From Gloeocapsa sp. UFS-A4-WI-NPMV-4B04 (GTDB taxonomy: Bacteria; Cyanobacteriota; Cyanobacteriia; Cyanobacteriales; Chroococcidiopsidaceae): a stretch of DNA of 41,088 nucleotides. Numbering within the stretch: position 1 is the stretch's first letter; each line of letters begins with the position of its first letter. Made by a program: the position numbers and the translations under genes. The stretch spans positions 1 to 41,088 of the forward strand of contig JAHHHE010000020.1 in the NCBI GenBank assembly GCA_019359535.1, in the 5' to 3' direction. A model generated the notes under the pieces. It had not been told where the DNA came from. It ran no database searches and was given only the letters and a program-made list of their open reading frames with translations. Below, one piece after another: positions 1 through 10,472 of the stretch.

Positions 1-2
1 AA

Positions 3-101
3 AAGCTACCGTTGTACTTGGGTTTCTTCGAGTTTGTTCACAACGCCAAAAAGAGAGGCAAAGCCTTGCTGAGTGCTTTGTTGGAGGCTCTTCTCCCCTA
101 A
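3..101 (+). CDS. C-terminal end of an unidentified protein (partial)
   Basis: The third forward frame is open from the window edge to a TAA at 99-101. It encodes about 32 residues with plausible protein composition, including LGFFEFVHNAKKRGKALL near the end. The other two forward frames also stay open for a while, but their composition is poorer. The basic, Leu-rich end could be the C-terminus of a transposase; I do not recognise the family. The 5' part lies outside the window, so this call rests only on frame appearance. Confidence 0.35.
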   Translation, partial: KLPLYLGFFEFVHNAKKRGKALLSALLEALLP

Positions 102-292
102 CTCCCCGAAACACCTATTGAGCCTCAAAATATTACTAATTACTACGATTTTGCCTCCAATTAGCTGCTAAGGCCCGCATCAGGAACAAGAGATAAAGTA
201 TTTAATAACGCTCATAAAAGCACACTAAAGAATGCCCAAAAAGATTTAAATTCTAAGGCACGACGTAGGTATTAGGCTTACAAATAATTCAA

Positions 293-326
293 TTAGTAGA
301 GACACAAAGAGTCGTGTCTCTACTAA
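293..326. terminator. Perfect 13-bp hairpin downstream of chlH
   Basis: TTAGTAGAGACAC (293-305) pairs perfectly with GTGTCTCTACTAA (314-326) across an 8-base loop. It begins 16 bases past the chlH stop, in the right place for a 3' end structure. No clear T-tract follows in the chlH direction. The GTAGAGAC...GTCTCTAC theme also resembles dispersed palindromic repeats of cyanobacterial genomes, so it may be a repeat element instead of, or as well as, a terminator. Confidence 0.5.
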
Positions 327-341
327 CATTTATCCTACTAA

Positions 342-3300
342 CTATTCAACTCCTTCAATTCGATCCTCAACCTCCTGATATAGTTCACGTAATAATTGCA
401 AATTAGTATCGCTTGTCTCCCAATAACCACGACCATTAACTTCAAGTAAAGTAGCTACAACCTTACGGAAAGAATGAGGATTGAGATTCATTAAGCGTTG
501 CCGCATTGCTTCATCTTGAATAAACGTGGCATTAGTATCCTCGTAAATCCAGTTATCAACGGCTCCTGCTGTTGCACTCCAACCCATTGTATTTACCAGC
601 CGCTTCGAGAGTTCTCTTACTCCCTCATAGCCGTGATTTAGCATTCCCTCATACCACTTAGGATTAAGCAATTTGGTACGAGCATCTAGACGCACAGTTT
701 CGGATAGGCTGCGGACTTGGGCATTAGCTGTAGTTGTATCTGCAATAAATGACGCTGGTGTCTTGCCATCACCCCGCAAAGAAGCAACAACCTTAGTCGG
801 ATCTGAGTCGAAGTAGTGGCTGACATCCGTAAGGCTAATCTCGGAAGAGTCCAGATTTTGGAACGTGACATCAACTGTTTTTAACGTCGTTTCAAAAATC
901 TTTTGGGATTGTTCCATCGTGCCTGGATTATCAGAAGTGAAGGCAAAGGATTTACGGCTAAGGTACATATCCTGCAATTCAGCTTCGCTTTCCCAAGTAC
1001 TGTTTTCTACTGCCAAATTGATATTAGAAGAGTAGGAACCAGAAGCATTAGAAAAGACCCTCGTAGCCGCTTGCCGTAAGTTAATGCCCATGTCCTCTGC
1101 TTGCGCTAGCGCGTGTTTGCGGACATAGTTCATTGACAGAGGTTCATCCGCTTCAGCTGCCATTTTTACCGCTTGATCTAACAGATTCATTTGGTTAATG
1201 AACAAGTCGCGGAAAACACCAGAACAGTTAATGACTACATCAATGCGGGGTCTTCCCAACTCTTGCAGATCAATCAGTTCCAGTTTGTTCACCCGTCCCA
1301 AAGCATCAGGTACTGGGCGTACACCTACCATCCACATGACTTGGGCAAGAGATTCACCGTATGTCTTGATGTTGTCTGTTCCCCATAAAACACAGGCGAT
1401 CGTTTCCGGCCATTTGCCGTCATTCTCAGAACGTTGACGAGCAAGGAGGCGATCTACAACAATTTTGGCTGATTGTATAGCAGCTGTTGTAGGGATGGAT
1501 TGCGGATCAAGAGCGTGGATATTTTTGCCAGTAGGTAGCACGTCCGGGTTACGGATCGGATCGCCACCAGGGCCAGGAATGACATACTCACCTTCCAAGG
1601 CTTTCAGCAAGGCTCCCAGTTCGTTATCAGCAACGATTTGTTGCAGGCAAAATTCCAGATACTCAAACAACGGTTTAAGTGCTTGCGGGTCAACTTTGGG
1701 GTAGCCTGCTTCGTGCAGTGCTTCAATCCAAGGCTCTTTTTTGCCCATGTTGAAAAAGTTGAGCTTGGAAACCTTGGAGACCCGCCCATCAGCATCTGTT
1801 TGAGCTTTTACAAGGGCGGTAACTGCTGTCCTTGTGGCGAGGGTGATGTCTTGCAACAGTTGGACATCTTCTAAGATGCCGCGATCGCTTGCTTTATAAA
1901 CATCATCAATGTCCCGCCCAATGCTTGTGGCAATAATCCCAGGTAAACCGAGAAGTTCCTCTTCCTTGCGGTCAAGTGCGGCGATATTAACCAAAGTGGC
2001 GATCGCTTCTGCTGCTGTCGGAGGTTTACCAATGACGTGCAATCCACAAGGCAACAACCTAGATTCAATCTCCATCAACTTGCCGTACACCATGCCTACC
2101 AAGTTATCCCGTTCCTCAGCAGTCATATCCTTTGCGTCTTTCTCCGGTAAAGCGATATCTTTATCTAGATTCACCATCCGGCACTTATCCATAATCGTGT
2201 TAACGATCGGAATGCCCCGCCCTGTATCCTTGAGAGTTTGATAGGAAGCAATTAATTCACTTAATTCCTTCAAGCCCTTATATAATCCTGCATTTTCAGC
2301 AGGTGGTGTCAAATAACTGATTGTTTCAGCATAGGATCGGCGCTTGGCGATCGTTGCTTCGCTGGGGTTATTTGCGGCGTAATAGTACAAATTAGGAATT
2401 GAGCCAATCAGATTATCTGGATAGCAGTCCCCAGACATTCCGATCTGCTTTCCTGGCATAAACTCTAGCGAGCCATGCGTACCAAAGTGCAGCACTGCAT
2501 CCGCTTGCCACAGTTGCTCTAAATAGGTGTAATAAGCAGCAAAACCGTGATGAGGGCTGGCAGAACGCGAAAACAACAGCCGCATCGGGTCGCCTTCATA
2601 ACCAAATGTAGGCTGTACGCCAATAAAGACATTCCCGAAAGATTTGCCGTAAATTAATAAATTTTGCCCGTCACTGTTCAGGTGTCCCGGCGGTGGTCCC
2701 CAACTTTCTTCTAACCGTTGCGAGTAGGGTGTTAGTTGTTCATACTCTTGTACTGACATTCGGTAGGCAATGTTAAGTTCAGGGCTACTGTATTGCGCCT
2801 GGGCATCATGGATGACTTCTTGCATCAGTTCTTGGGCAGACTGAGGCAATTCTGGCAGATCGTAACCATTATGCTTGAGAGCTTGCATTACCTCGTAAAT
2901 TGAGCCAAATACATCCAAGTATGCAGCTGTGCCAACGTTACCTTTATCCGGGGGGAAACTAAAGACAGTAATCGCAACTTTCTTTTGGAGTTTTGGCTTG
3001 CGACGCAAGTTAGCCCACTTCATAGCGCGTTGGGCAATAGCTTCAATCCGGTCTTGGAGGGCGATCGCTTTCCCCGTTGTTCCATCTCGTCCTGATAGAA
3101 TAATCGGCTCAATTGCCCCATCTAGTTCTGGTATAGCAATCTGTAACGCTACTTGAATTGGATGCAACCCTAAATCACTATCCTGCCACTCTTCCGTAGT
3201 TTGGAATACCAAGGGCAACGCCACCATATAAGGGCGATTTAATCGTTTCAACGCCTCAATTGCTTTAGGATGATCTTGTCTTGCTGGGCCGCCTACAAGC

Positions 3301-4319
3301 GCAAACCCAGTGAGGGATATCACCACATCAATTAGAGCTGAGGAGTTTTGCTTCTCGCTTTCGTAGAAATATGCTTCTACTGGCTTCGAGAAGTCCAGTC
3401 CACCAGCGAAAACAGGAATTACCCGTGCGCCTAGCGCTTCGAGTTCCTGCACCATCGCCACATAATGAGCATCATCACCAGTTACTAGGTGAGTGCGTTG
3501 CAGCACAAGTCCAATACAAGGAGCCAGAGGATCTTTTAAATCAGCTGAAATATCCTTGCGGCTGTTGTACCAGTTGAGGTATTCCTTGACATCCTCAAAC
3601 ATATTGGGAGCTAACGGATGCCAAATTCCCAAATCAGGATACGTGACAGGCTCCTGAAATTTCACCTTGTGGTTAAGCGAGGGAATGTATTTATCTGCCA
3701 GCATTAGCAGAAAGTTCTCTAGGTTTTCTGAAGAACCGCCTAGCCAATACTGAAAACTGAGCATAAAGTTTCTGGCATCCTGCGCTTTGTCCATTGGCAG
3801 GTATTTCAGCACTTTCGGCAGAGTCTGTAACAGCTTCAGCATTCCGTCTTGGAAAGAGGAACCTGATTGTTCTTTGCGCTTCCGCATAAATTGGGCGATC
3901 GCACTTTTAGATTGCCCCAACTGAGCCATCGAAAAGCTGCCCATTTTGTTGAGGCGCATCACTTGTGGCATCGAGGGAAATACTACGGAAACAGACAAGC
4001 GATCGCGGTGCGGTTCTACCGCTGCCACTACTTTATCTGCCAAGTCTTCAATAAAAATTAGTGAGGCAATAAAAATATCGGCATCGGCAATTTCGCGTTT
4101 GAAGCCCTCATAGTTTTCCGGGTCGCGGAGTTCTTCAACCAGGTAGCCGCTAATTTCAATTGCTAGATTCGGATGATTCTGGTTAATCGAGCGAACAGCT
4201 TGAGATAATGCACTCTGGTACTGGGACTCTAGCACCACATAGACCACCTTAATTAACGAACGTCCCCGCAGGTTGTCTGGGGCAATGTGACGGATGGTGG
4301 ACTTAACTTGAGTGAACAT
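342..4319 (-). CDS. chlH: Magnesium chelatase subunit H (ChlH)
   Basis: This is the large porphyrin-binding subunit of Mg-chelatase. With ChlI and ChlD it inserts Mg2+ into protoporphyrin IX at the first committed step of chlorophyll synthesis, in the cytoplasm or at the membrane surface. The 1325-residue length is usual for the family. The start [20 protein letters not shown] is the typical cyanobacterial ChlH N-terminus, and long CobN/Mg-chelatase blocks follow, such as [20 protein letters not shown] near residue 620. No frameshift is seen. The gene is transcribed alone and divergently from 4526; chlI and chlD are not in the window. A hairpin follows its stop. Recognition is by family resemblance and is secure. 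Confidence 0.97.
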   Translation of the reverse strand: MFTQVKSTIRHIAPDNLRGRSLIKVVYVVLESQYQSALSQAVRSINQNHPNLAIEISGYLVEELRDPENYEGFKREIADADIFIASLIFIEDLADKVVAAVEPHRDRLSVSVVFPSMPQVMRLNKMGSFSMAQLGQSKSAIAQFMRKRKEQSGSSFQDGMLKLLQTLPKVLKYLPMDKAQDARNFMLSFQYWLGGSSENLENFLLMLADKYIPSLNHKVKFQEPVTYPDLGIWHPLAPNMFEDVKEYLNWYNSRKDISADLKDPLAPCIGLVLQRTHLVTGDDAHYVAMVQELEALGARVIPVFAGGLDFSKPVEAYFYESEKQNSSALIDVVISLTGFALVGGPARQDHPKAIEALKRLNRPYMVALPLVFQTTEEWQDSDLGLHPIQVALQIAIPELDGAIEPIILSGRDGTTGKAIALQDRIEAIAQRAMKWANLRRKPKLQKKVAITVFSFPPDKGNVGTAAYLDVFGSIYEVMQALKHNGYDLPELPQSAQELMQEVIHDAQAQYSSPELNIAYRMSVQEYEQLTPYSQRLEESWGPPPGHLNSDGQNLLIYGKSFGNVFIGVQPTFGYEGDPMRLLFSRSASPHHGFAAYYTYLEQLWQADAVLHFGTHGSLEFMPGKQIGMSGDCYPDNLIGSIPNLYYYAANNPSEATIAKRRSYAETISYLTPPAENAGLYKGLKELSELIASYQTLKDTGRGIPIVNTIMDKCRMVNLDKDIALPEKDAKDMTAEERDNLVGMVYGKLMEIESRLLPCGLHVIGKPPTAAEAIATLVNIAALDRKEEELLGLPGIIATSIGRDIDDVYKASDRGILEDVQLLQDITLATRTAVTALVKAQTDADGRVSKVSKLNFFNMGKKEPWIEALHEAGYPKVDPQALKPLFEYLEFCLQQIVADNELGALLKALEGEYVIPGPGGDPIRNPDVLPTGKNIHALDPQSIPTTAAIQSAKIVVDRLLARQRSENDGKWPETIACVLWGTDNIKTYGESLAQVMWMVGVRPVPDALGRVNKLELIDLQELGRPRIDVVINCSGVFRDLFINQMNLLDQAVKMAAEADEPLSMNYVRKHALAQAEDMGINLRQAATRVFSNASGSYSSNINLAVENSTWESEAELQDMYLSRKSFAFTSDNPGTMEQSQKIFETTLKTVDVTFQNLDSSEISLTDVSHYFDSDPTKVVASLRGDGKTPASFIADTTTANAQVRSLSETVRLDARTKLLNPKWYEGMLNHGYEGVRELSKRLVNTMGWSATAGAVDNWIYEDTNATFIQDEAMRQRLMNLNPHSFRKVVATLLEVNGRGYWETSDTNLQLLRELYQEVEDRIEGVE

Positions 4320-4525
4320 TCAGTTGAACTCCAATGATACTGTGTTCTCTGCTTCTCTTTAGTCATATAGAGTTTTTTACCAGAAAATGCTTACCCAGTG
4401 GGGCTTTTGGCACTTATCTGACACAATTTGATATAAAAACAGCAATATTTGTTTATATTTATTGACAAAAACAGAAGTATTCACTCAATTTTTGATGAAG
4501 AATATACGCAGTATAGGAATAATTA

Positions 4526-5815
4526 ATGGCAGCAATGGATATTTTAATTTTGTCGAATGGCCCAGGAGAAGTAACAACCTGGGTACGACCAGTCGTCAAA
4601 GCGTTGCGCCAAAAACTAGGAAACGATCGCGCTCAAGTTCGGATTACGCTTGTACTATCGCCTTGTCCTAATGCTAGTGGCTTTGAAGCAGCGATCGCCC
4701 GTAGCTACCCTGAGATTGACAGAGTACAAGAAGCAAAGCATTTCTGGCGGTTTTTGTTGTGGGGAAAAACAGCAGCAAACTGGGACTGGCGCGATCGCGG
4801 TGTAGTTTTATTCTTGGGAGGCGATCAGTTCTTCCCCGTCGTGATTAGTAGACATCTAGGCTATCGCACCGTCGTCTATGCCGAATGGGAAGCGCGGTGG
4901 CAAAGTTTAATTGACCGCTTTGGAGTGATGAAATCAGAACTCATCGCTTCTGTTTCGCCGAAATATGCCCATAAATTTGCTGTCGTTGGAGATTTGATGG
5001 CGGAAGCGGGGGGAGCAAGGGAGCAGGGGAGCGGGGGAGCGGAGGAGCAGAGGAGCAGAGGAGCGGAGGAGGCTGACAATTTAGAATTGATTGGGATATT
5101 GCCGGGGTCGAAGCCGGCGAAGTTGGCTCAAGGTGTACCTTTGAGTTTGGCGATCGCGCAATACATTTACTCTTCACGTCCCCAAACTAAGTTTGTGATT
5201 TTTGTTGCTCCGACTTTGGATTTGGCAACCCTAGCTTCTTTTGCCGATCCTCAACAAAATCCAGTAAGTCAGCAATTTGGTGATGTGGCAGCTGAACTTG
5301 TGATGGGGGAGCCTCCGTTGCTTAAAACTTCCACTGGGTTGTGTGTAGAATTGTGGACGCGATCGCCTGCTTATGATTTGTTATCTCAATGCAGCCTCTG
5401 TCTAACAACCGTAGGAGCCAACACTGCTGAACTGGGGGCATTAGCTGTACCGATGATTGTCTTGTTGCCTACTCAACAATTGGATGCTATGCGGGCTTGG
5501 GATGGTCTTCCAGGTCTATTAGCGAATTTACCCCTTGTAGGAACTGGGATGGCAAAGACAATTAACTGGCTAGTGTTACAACGGTTAGGTTTATTAGCAT
5601 GGCCCAATCGCTGGGCGCAAACAGAAGTAGTACCAGAACTTGTGGGCAAACTTCAGCCGCAAGCTGTGGCGGAACTAGCTCTAGACTTTTTGAGTCACCC
5701 AGAAAAGCTCCAACAAATGCGCGACAGGCTAAGAGCAGTTCGAGGTCAACCCGGAGCAGCCCAAAAGTTAGCAATTTTGGTGTCTGAAGAGTTGGGATCA
5801 GGTGAAGAAATATAA
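4526..5815 (+). CDS. Lipid-A-disaccharide synthase-related GT-B protein
   Basis: This 429-residue protein belongs to the cyanobacterial family annotated as lipid-A-disaccharide synthase-related. The N-terminus MDILILSNGPGEVTTWVRPV is the Rossmann-like first half of a GT-B glycosyltransferase, and the second half (about 280-420) carries the UDP-sugar side features, including TVGANTAELGALAVPMIVLL. The true acceptor is not known from sequence and LpxB activity should not be assumed. The start may be residue 1 or the Met at residue 4 (4535). Residues about 159-183 are a Gly/Glu/Ala/Arg/Gln-rich insert encoded by a GGGGAGC/GAGGAGCA-type repeat, which sits between the two domains. The gene is divergent from chlH and convergent with the small membrane protein after it. 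Confidence 0.85.
   Translation: MAAMDILILSNGPGEVTTWVRPVVKALRQKLGNDRAQVRITLVLSPCPNASGFEAAIARSYPEIDRVQEAKHFWRFLLWGKTAANWDWRDRGVVLFLGGDQFFPVVISRHLGYRTVVYAEWEARWQSLIDRFGVMKSELIASVSPKYAHKFAVVGDLMAEAGGAREQGSGGAEEQRSRGAEEADNLELIGILPGSKPAKLAQGVPLSLAIAQYIYSSRPQTKFVIFVAPTLDLATLASFADPQQNPVSQQFGDVAAELVMGEPPLLKTSTGLCVELWTRSPAYDLLSQCSLCLTTVGANTAELGALAVPMIVLLPTQQLDAMRAWDGLPGLLANLPLVGTGMAKTINWLVLQRLGLLAWPNRWAQTEVVPELVGKLQPQAVAELALDFLSHPEKLQQMRDRLRAVRGQPGAAQKLAILVSEELGSGEEI
5000..5072 (+). repeat. GGGGAGCA/GAGGAGCA low-complexity repeat inside a CDS
   Basis: About 70 bases of degenerate GGGGAGC and GAGGAGCA units lie inside the GT-B gene without breaking its frame. Such short purine-rich repeats usually occupy intergenic DNA in cyanobacteria. 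The encoded peptide (GGAREQGSGGAEEQ and similar) is probably a disordered loop between the two domains. Confidence 0.8.
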
Positions 5816-5833
5816 AATTTCTCACCCTAACCC

Positions 5834-6220
5834 TTAACCCCCAGATTGCCCATCTCGCCGCCCCAGTTCATAAACTCCACAACTCATACACGCCAGTATG
5901 CCCATGCTAATTGCCCAGCTGCGACCTAAACTAAGTTCGACTCCGTAGTTGCACAAGCCGCCAATAACTAAAAACGGCACAATGCTGAAAATAGAAGCGT
6001 AAAAAGCGTTTTGGGATTCTCTAACGCTCTTAGTTCTTTCAAATTCCTCAGCACTGGTGTAAAGCGATCGCTCGGCAAAGTTAAACCAGCGATTTAGTTG
6101 CTGCATCACCCATTCACCTACGGCGGGAAAACCTAAATACAGTGCCAAAGACCACAAACTTGTACCTGCGATTACAGTCGTATCTAGAGCAAACTTAAAC
6201 GGGAAAATTTCACTCAGCAT
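5834..6220 (-). CDS. Small conserved membrane protein, unknown function
   Basis: The product has 128 residues and about three hydrophobic segments: near residues 14-34 (TVIAGTSLWSLALYLGF), 73-90 (FYASIFSIVPFLVIGGL) and 97-115. Between the first and second lies a charged amphipathic stretch (LNRWFNFAERSLYTSAEEFERTK). No signal peptide, catalytic motif or known domain is recognised. It is convergent with the GT-B gene, with only 18 bases between the stops. The ORF has normal cyanobacterial composition and includes a HIP1-like site. I infer an inner- or thylakoid-membrane protein and cannot suggest a role. Confidence 0.7.
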   Translation of the reverse strand: MLSEIFPFKFALDTTVIAGTSLWSLALYLGFPAVGEWVMQQLNRWFNFAERSLYTSAEEFERTKSVRESQNAFYASIFSIVPFLVIGGLCNYGVELSLGRSWAISMGILACMSCGVYELGRRDGQSGG

Positions 6221-6862
6221 CAGTCAAAGAGGTGTGACGAGAATAAATAAACTAAAATGTTTTGTCTAAAGAATTTTAACGATAAAGCACAATGTTCACA
6301 AAAATGCTTATATTGCTTTTGCCTGATTTGAAAAAAAGCTTTTTAGATCACTAAGTATAAATTTTTGTAAAGTATGCTTTATTTCTCCTCAATATTATTA
6401 CTGTAAAGTGAGCAACAGCATTAATAGCGAAAAATTAGCTAAAGTTCTACTCTGTAGACCTAATCATAATTATCTCAAACAGCAAAACCCGATGACTGGT
6501 TTTCAAATGCATAAAATTTGCTTTTTTACTACCGTAAATTTCTTATATTACACTTTTATTCAAGTATAAAAATATTTTAATTTCTCAGTAAAATCTCGCT
6601 TGGATATCAATAATAGCTAACGCTAAGTTTTTGAAGGTTTGTTGTCAAAGGCTACTCTGGCAAGCTGGAAGTATCCGCTACACTTCTTGCTTTCTATCAG
6701 TCCCCTTAATATACAAATTCATGCCTGAAAATTGTCTGTTCACGTGCGTAATTTTGCCAATTTTCTACACTGCTGTATTTTAAGAGTCACAATCATTACA
6801 GTTTATGTGGTAATAGTGCTGCAAAACACTGGGTTTCAATATTTAGTTGAGGAGTACAAAGT
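6221..6862. other. Long AT-rich gap before the M23 peptidase gene
   Basis: These 642 bases hold no credible ORF. The gap separates divergent genes. An imperfect hairpin occurs near 6659-6690 (GCAAG...AAGT against ACTTCTTGC), and a GAGGAG ribosome-binding site lies just before the start at 6863. A long 5' leader or a small RNA is possible, but I see no recognisable RNA family. Confidence 0.4.
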
Positions 6863-7525
6863 ATGAAGCAAGCATCTACATCCCAAAACAAGCAGAAAAA
6901 AAAGTTTGTCCATTCTGCAAAAAGTCTATTTTTGGCCGCGCTTAGTCTTGTGAGTGTGCCAACATTGCTATGGCATCAACAAACTGTAAAGGCTGTAGAA
7001 GTTGAAGAACAAATAGCAACTGGGAACAGTTGGCAAGGAGCCTCGTTTCCGGTTGAGAACTTTCAAGCATATACTTCTCCTTTTGGCTATCGTCGCTCTG
7101 CAACTGGCGGTTCTACCTGGGAATTTCATCGAGGATTAGATTTTGCCGCACCCCAAGGAAGTTACATCCGCAATTGGTGGGCAGGTAAAGTAATTAAGGT
7201 TTCTGATAAAACTGGTTGCGGAACCCATATTGTGGTTCAATCGGGAAACTGGGAACACACCTACTGCCACATGAAAGGTCACGTTGAAACCCAAGGCAGT
7301 AATCGTTATCTAATTGATCGTGAAGGTGGACTCCAAATTTGGGAAGGGCAGCAAGTAAGCGGTGGAACTCGGATTGGGCGTGTAGGAATGACGGGACGCA
7401 CCACAGGCCCTCACCTCCACTGGGGACTAAAATATGCCAACAACTATGTAGATCCTGCCCTAGTTCTACGGGCTATGTACGCACAGCAATCTAATCGGAC
7501 TTTGCAGTCATCAGCTAGAAAATAG
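6863..7525 (+). CDS. Exported M23 family metallopeptidase
   Basis: This is a zinc endopeptidase of the lysostaphin/LytM type, likely cutting or binding peptidoglycan peptides outside the cytoplasmic membrane. A basic N-terminus followed by a hydrophobic stretch (residues about 24-42, LFLAALSLVSVPTLLW) acts as a signal peptide or anchor. The catalytic domain spans about 65-200, with the HxxxD ligand pair in HRGLDFAAP near residue 89 and the HxH motif in GPHLHWGL near 184. Both parts of the zinc site are present, so it looks active. At 220 residues it is a single-domain form without LysM repeats. A GAGGAG ribosome-binding site supports the start. It is convergent with ftsH. Confidence 0.9.
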   Translation: MKQASTSQNKQKKKFVHSAKSLFLAALSLVSVPTLLWHQQTVKAVEVEEQIATGNSWQGASFPVENFQAYTSPFGYRRSATGGSTWEFHRGLDFAAPQGSYIRNWWAGKVIKVSDKTGCGTHIVVQSGNWEHTYCHMKGHVETQGSNRYLIDREGGLQIWEGQQVSGGTRIGRVGMTGRTTGPHLHWGLKYANNYVDPALVLRAMYAQQSNRTLQSSARK

Positions 7526-7529
7526 AGAC

Positions 7530-7562
7530 GAGCGAGAGGCAATCCTGCTCGCTCGCTCTGTT
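7530..7562. terminator. GAGCGAG...CTCGCTC hairpin between convergent genes
   Basis: A GAGCGAG arm near 7533 pairs with CTCGCTC near 7548. It lies in the 49 bases between the M23 peptidase and ftsH stops. There is no good T-run, so it is a weak candidate terminator. Confidence 0.4.
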
Positions 7563-7574
7563 AATTCCTAACTT

Positions 7575-9569
7575 CTAACGAGAAACAGCTAACTGTTGTT
7601 CAGGTGACTGGGAATATTTGGCGACAATTTGGCGGAACTGTTCGCCCTCAATTGTCTCCTGCTCCGACAATAAATCCACCAAGCGATCCATAACTGTGCG
7701 ATTTTCTTGCAGGAGTTCTAACGCCTGTCGGTAACAATGACCAATAATCTCTCGTACCTGGGCATCAATCTGGGCGGCTATTTCTTCAGAATATTCCGAT
7801 TTTGTCATCCAATCGCGTCCCAAAAACACTTCATTATTCTGGCTTTCCAAGGAAAGTGGCCCCAAGTCTGACATCCCAAACTTTGTTACCATCTGCCGCG
7901 CTAAATTTGTTATCTGTTGTAAATCCTGACTTGCACCAGTAGTTACTTCACCTTTACCAAATACAATAGCCTCTGCCGCTCGACCGCCCAAGGTAGCTGT
8001 AATTTTTGCCAATAGCTGAGAACGCGAAATCAATCCTTGTTCGTCGTTGGGCGTAAACCAAGTTAGTCCCTGTGCTTGTCCGCGTGGAATCAGAGTTACT
8101 TTCTGCACGGGATCATGGTTTTTCAACAAAGTTGCTAACAAGGCGTGTCCGACTTCGTGGTAGGCAATTAGTCGCTTATTCTTGCTATCTACCAATGGTG
8201 TGCCTTCCATTCCAGCAACTACGCGGTCAACAGCATCATCAATTTCAAGCAGTGTGATAGCGTCTTTACGCCGTCTAGCTGTTAAAATTGCCGCTTCGTT
8301 TAACAAGTTCGCTAAGTCGGCTCCAGTGAAGCCTGGAGTACGTCTGGCGATCGCGTCTAATGAGACAGACTCATCAAGTTTCTTGTTTCGCGCATGGACA
8401 CTTAAAATTTCCAGCCTCCCTTTGAGATCCGGTGCATCTACCATCACTTGTCTATCAAAGCGTCCAGGGCGCAATAACGCGGAATCTAATACGTCAGGAC
8501 GGTTGGTAGCAGCAATAATAATAATCCCCGTGTTGCCTTCAAATCCATCCATCTCAGTCAGCAACTGATTAAGAGTTTGTTCTCTTTCGTCGTTACCGCC
8601 GCCAATTCCAGCACCGCGCTGTCTACCCACTGCATCAATTTCATCAATAAAGATTATACAGGGGGCGTTTTCTTTGGCTTTTTTAAACAAATCACGCACC
8701 CGTGAAGCACCAACGCCGACAAACATTTCGACGAATTCTGAGCCGGAAATACTAAAAAATGGTACTCCTGCTTCGCCTGCGATCGCTTTTGCAAGTAGAG
8801 TTTTTCCAGTACCAGGGGAACCAACGAGCAAGACACCTTTAGGAATCCGCGCGCCAATTGCCGTAAAACGTTCCGGTTGCTTCAGAAACGTCACAACTTC
8901 TTGCAGTTCTTCTTTAGCTTCATCAATACCAGCAACATCGTTAAATGTAATCCCTGTTTTAGCTTCCATTTGAAAGCGGGCTTTTGATTTACCAAAGTTT
9001 AAAGCTTGATTTGAAGTATTAGCAGAACGGCGTAAGAACAATACCATTAAAAACATCAATGGCAAAATCCAGATCAAGTTAGCTAAAAGTCCTACAGCTG
9101 CTCTACCTTCGGCAGAAGAACGCACTTCTAAATCAACTTGTTTATTACGGATTTTTTCAATTAGCTCAGGGTTTTGATCCAACAGTATTACTTCTTGCAA
9201 AGGTGCATCTGCCTTTTCCCCCTTTAGTTGAACCTGTGCCGTTTGTTGTGCTTGATCTAACTCTATTTTGCTAACTTCGCCCGCATCAATTTTCTCTAAT
9301 AACTCGCCATAAGTTAGGGGGTTACTGTCTTCTTTTTGCGCTAGTGCTGGAGTACCGACAATTATTGACTGCAAAATGATCAAACTCGCTGCAATACCGC
9401 TAAAGGCGGCTTGCCTCTTAAAGCCCACACCAGTGAAAGCCCTGCCTGACGAGCGCTGCATCAATACCTGTTTCCGCGAACCCTTCATATTGAATTCCTC
9501 TGTGTCTATTTCCTCAACCCAGGCACTTTGCTGATTAACAGTCTGCCTAAGCTTAAGTGACTTTTTCAA
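7575..9569 (-). CDS. ftsH: ATP-dependent zinc metalloprotease FtsH
   Basis: This is a membrane-anchored AAA+ protease which in cyanobacteria degrades damaged photosystem II and other membrane proteins as hexamers. The order is: an extra-long polar N-terminus (about 50 residues); a first membrane segment about 54-76 ending in an Ala-Leu-Ala-like site; a lumenal domain; a second membrane segment about 158-180; an AAA module with Walker A GSPGTGKT near 248 and Walker B IIFIDEID; the second region of homology ([21 protein letters not shown], split here by eye); and the zinc motif HEVGH near 470. Walker A has Ser where most FtsH proteins have Pro. At 664 residues it is closest in length to the longer cyanobacterial paralogues; which of the four FtsH types it is cannot be settled here. 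The start could be later, for example the internal Met at 28. Confidence 0.96.
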   Translation of the reverse strand: MKKSLKLRQTVNQQSAWVEEIDTEEFNMKGSRKQVLMQRSSGRAFTGVGFKRQAAFSGIAASLIILQSIIVGTPALAQKEDSNPLTYGELLEKIDAGEVSKIELDQAQQTAQVQLKGEKADAPLQEVILLDQNPELIEKIRNKQVDLEVRSSAEGRAAVGLLANLIWILPLMFLMVLFLRRSANTSNQALNFGKSKARFQMEAKTGITFNDVAGIDEAKEELQEVVTFLKQPERFTAIGARIPKGVLLVGSPGTGKTLLAKAIAGEAGVPFFSISGSEFVEMFVGVGASRVRDLFKKAKENAPCIIFIDEIDAVGRQRGAGIGGGNDEREQTLNQLLTEMDGFEGNTGIIIIAATNRPDVLDSALLRPGRFDRQVMVDAPDLKGRLEILSVHARNKKLDESVSLDAIARRTPGFTGADLANLLNEAAILTARRRKDAITLLEIDDAVDRVVAGMEGTPLVDSKNKRLIAYHEVGHALLATLLKNHDPVQKVTLIPRGQAQGLTWFTPNDEQGLISRSQLLAKITATLGGRAAEAIVFGKGEVTTGASQDLQQITNLARQMVTKFGMSDLGPLSLESQNNEVFLGRDWMTKSEYSEEIAAQIDAQVREIIGHCYRQALELLQENRTVMDRLVDLLSEQETIEGEQFRQIVAKYSQSPEQQLAVSR

Positions 9570-9685
9570 ATAATCCTTCCAAAATCTAGTGTAACTTCCC
9601 TATCTCAGTAGAGTTGATCACACATTCTTCAAAATGCTTTTATTCAGGCTTTTCTAGTGTTTTGTTAGCTTTCCTAGACTTGTAT

Positions 9686-9715
9686 TTGACAAAGAAGAGT
9701 ACAAATCGTTATCAT
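9686..9715 (+). promoter_or_regulatory. Candidate sigma-70-type promoter of the FMN reductase gene
   Basis: TTGACA (9686-9691) is followed after 18 bases by TATCAT (9710-9715), which matches the -10 consensus at five of six bases. It faces the reductase gene about 157 bases upstream of its ATG. It is the best promoter-like pair in this gap but is unproven. Confidence 0.35.
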
Positions 9716-9871
9716 TAAGTCATACTCGTAATGATTACATTTATCAATAATTTAGTTAAACTTGTTAAATAAGTTCGCTAGCTCAAGCGCGTTAGCCTAA
9801 TAGTCCAAACACTGTAAGATTCGCCGCTCTTGTTTGGAATAACACACAGCACTCTATAAAGGAGCAATTCA

Positions 9872-10417
9872 ATGGTCAAAATTGTTGGTATTGGCGGTAG
9901 TTTACGACCTAACTCGTATAGCCAAATAGCTCTAAATTTGGCTAGTGCTAGGGTAGAAGCGCTGGGTGCAGAAATGGAAATTTTGGACTTGCGGACAATG
10001 CAATTACCGTTTTGCAACGGGGAAGACGACTATTCAAACTACCCCGATGTAGAACGGTTGCGTAATACCGTAAAGCAAGCAGACGGATTAATTCTGGCGA
10101 CACCTGAGTATCACGGTAGCGTTAGCGGTGTCTTAAAAAATGCTTTGGATCTGATGGACTTTGAACAGCTTGATGGCAAAGTAACAGGATTAATTAGCGT
10201 TTTGGGTGGTCAATCTAACAGTAATGCTTTAAATGACTTGCGAGTTATTATGCGTTGGGTACACGCTTGGGTAATTCCAGAGCAAATTGCAGTTGGACAA
10301 GCTTGGAAAGCTTTTAGTTCTGATGGGAAAATTCTGGATGAAAAAGTCTCGCAGCGTTTTGATCAGTTTGCTCAGAGTTTAGTTGAAAATACCCGCAAAC
10401 TGCAAGGAGTTGCGTAG
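9872..10417 (+). CDS. NADPH-dependent FMN reductase family protein
   Basis: The product is a 181-residue flavodoxin-fold protein that uses NAD(P)H to reduce bound FMN, or quinones and similar acceptors. The phosphate-binding loop GGSLRPNSYS (residues about 7-16) and the flavin loop TPEYHGSVSGVLKNALD near residue 77 are diagnostic of the FMN_red/ArsH/SsuE superfamily. The whole length is one domain, with no membrane segment. The exact acceptor cannot be inferred; close family members act on azo compounds, chromate or quinones in vitro. The start follows an AAAGGAG ribosome-binding site. It is divergent from ftsH and convergent with the ferrochelatase-family gene. Confidence 0.88.
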   Translation: MVKIVGIGGSLRPNSYSQIALNLASARVEALGAEMEILDLRTMQLPFCNGEDDYSNYPDVERLRNTVKQADGLILATPEYHGSVSGVLKNALDLMDFEQLDGKVTGLISVLGGQSNSNALNDLRVIMRWVHAWVIPEQIAVGQAWKAFSSDGKILDEKVSQRFDQFAQSLVENTRKLQGVA

Positions 10418-10429
10418 AGCATAAAATAA

Positions 10430-10446
10430 GGTGGGCAATGCCCACC
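10430..10446. terminator. GGTGGGCA/TGCCCACC palindrome, likely bidirectional terminator
   Basis: Two perfect 8-base arms flank a single central base, in the 55 bases between convergent genes. It would terminate both transcripts. The GTGGGCAATGCCCAC core is also typical of dispersed cyanobacterial repeat elements. Confidence 0.6.
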
Positions 10447-10472
10447 CTATAAACTCTTAAAAAGCTGATAGC

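Noticed and set aside
4462..4490. TTGACA as a -35 box for the GT-B gene
   Set aside because: With 17-base spacing the -10 position is TCAATT, a poor match, and no other spacing is better.
4876..5177. Minus-strand Ser/Pro/Leu-rich ORFs in the GT-B gene
   Set aside because: They arise from the purine-rich repeat read in reverse and lack any coding signal.
9705..9740. Possible Fur box before the FMN reductase (GTTATCATT...GTAATGATTAC)
   Set aside because: The two parts are too far apart and match the 19-base Fur consensus only in pieces.
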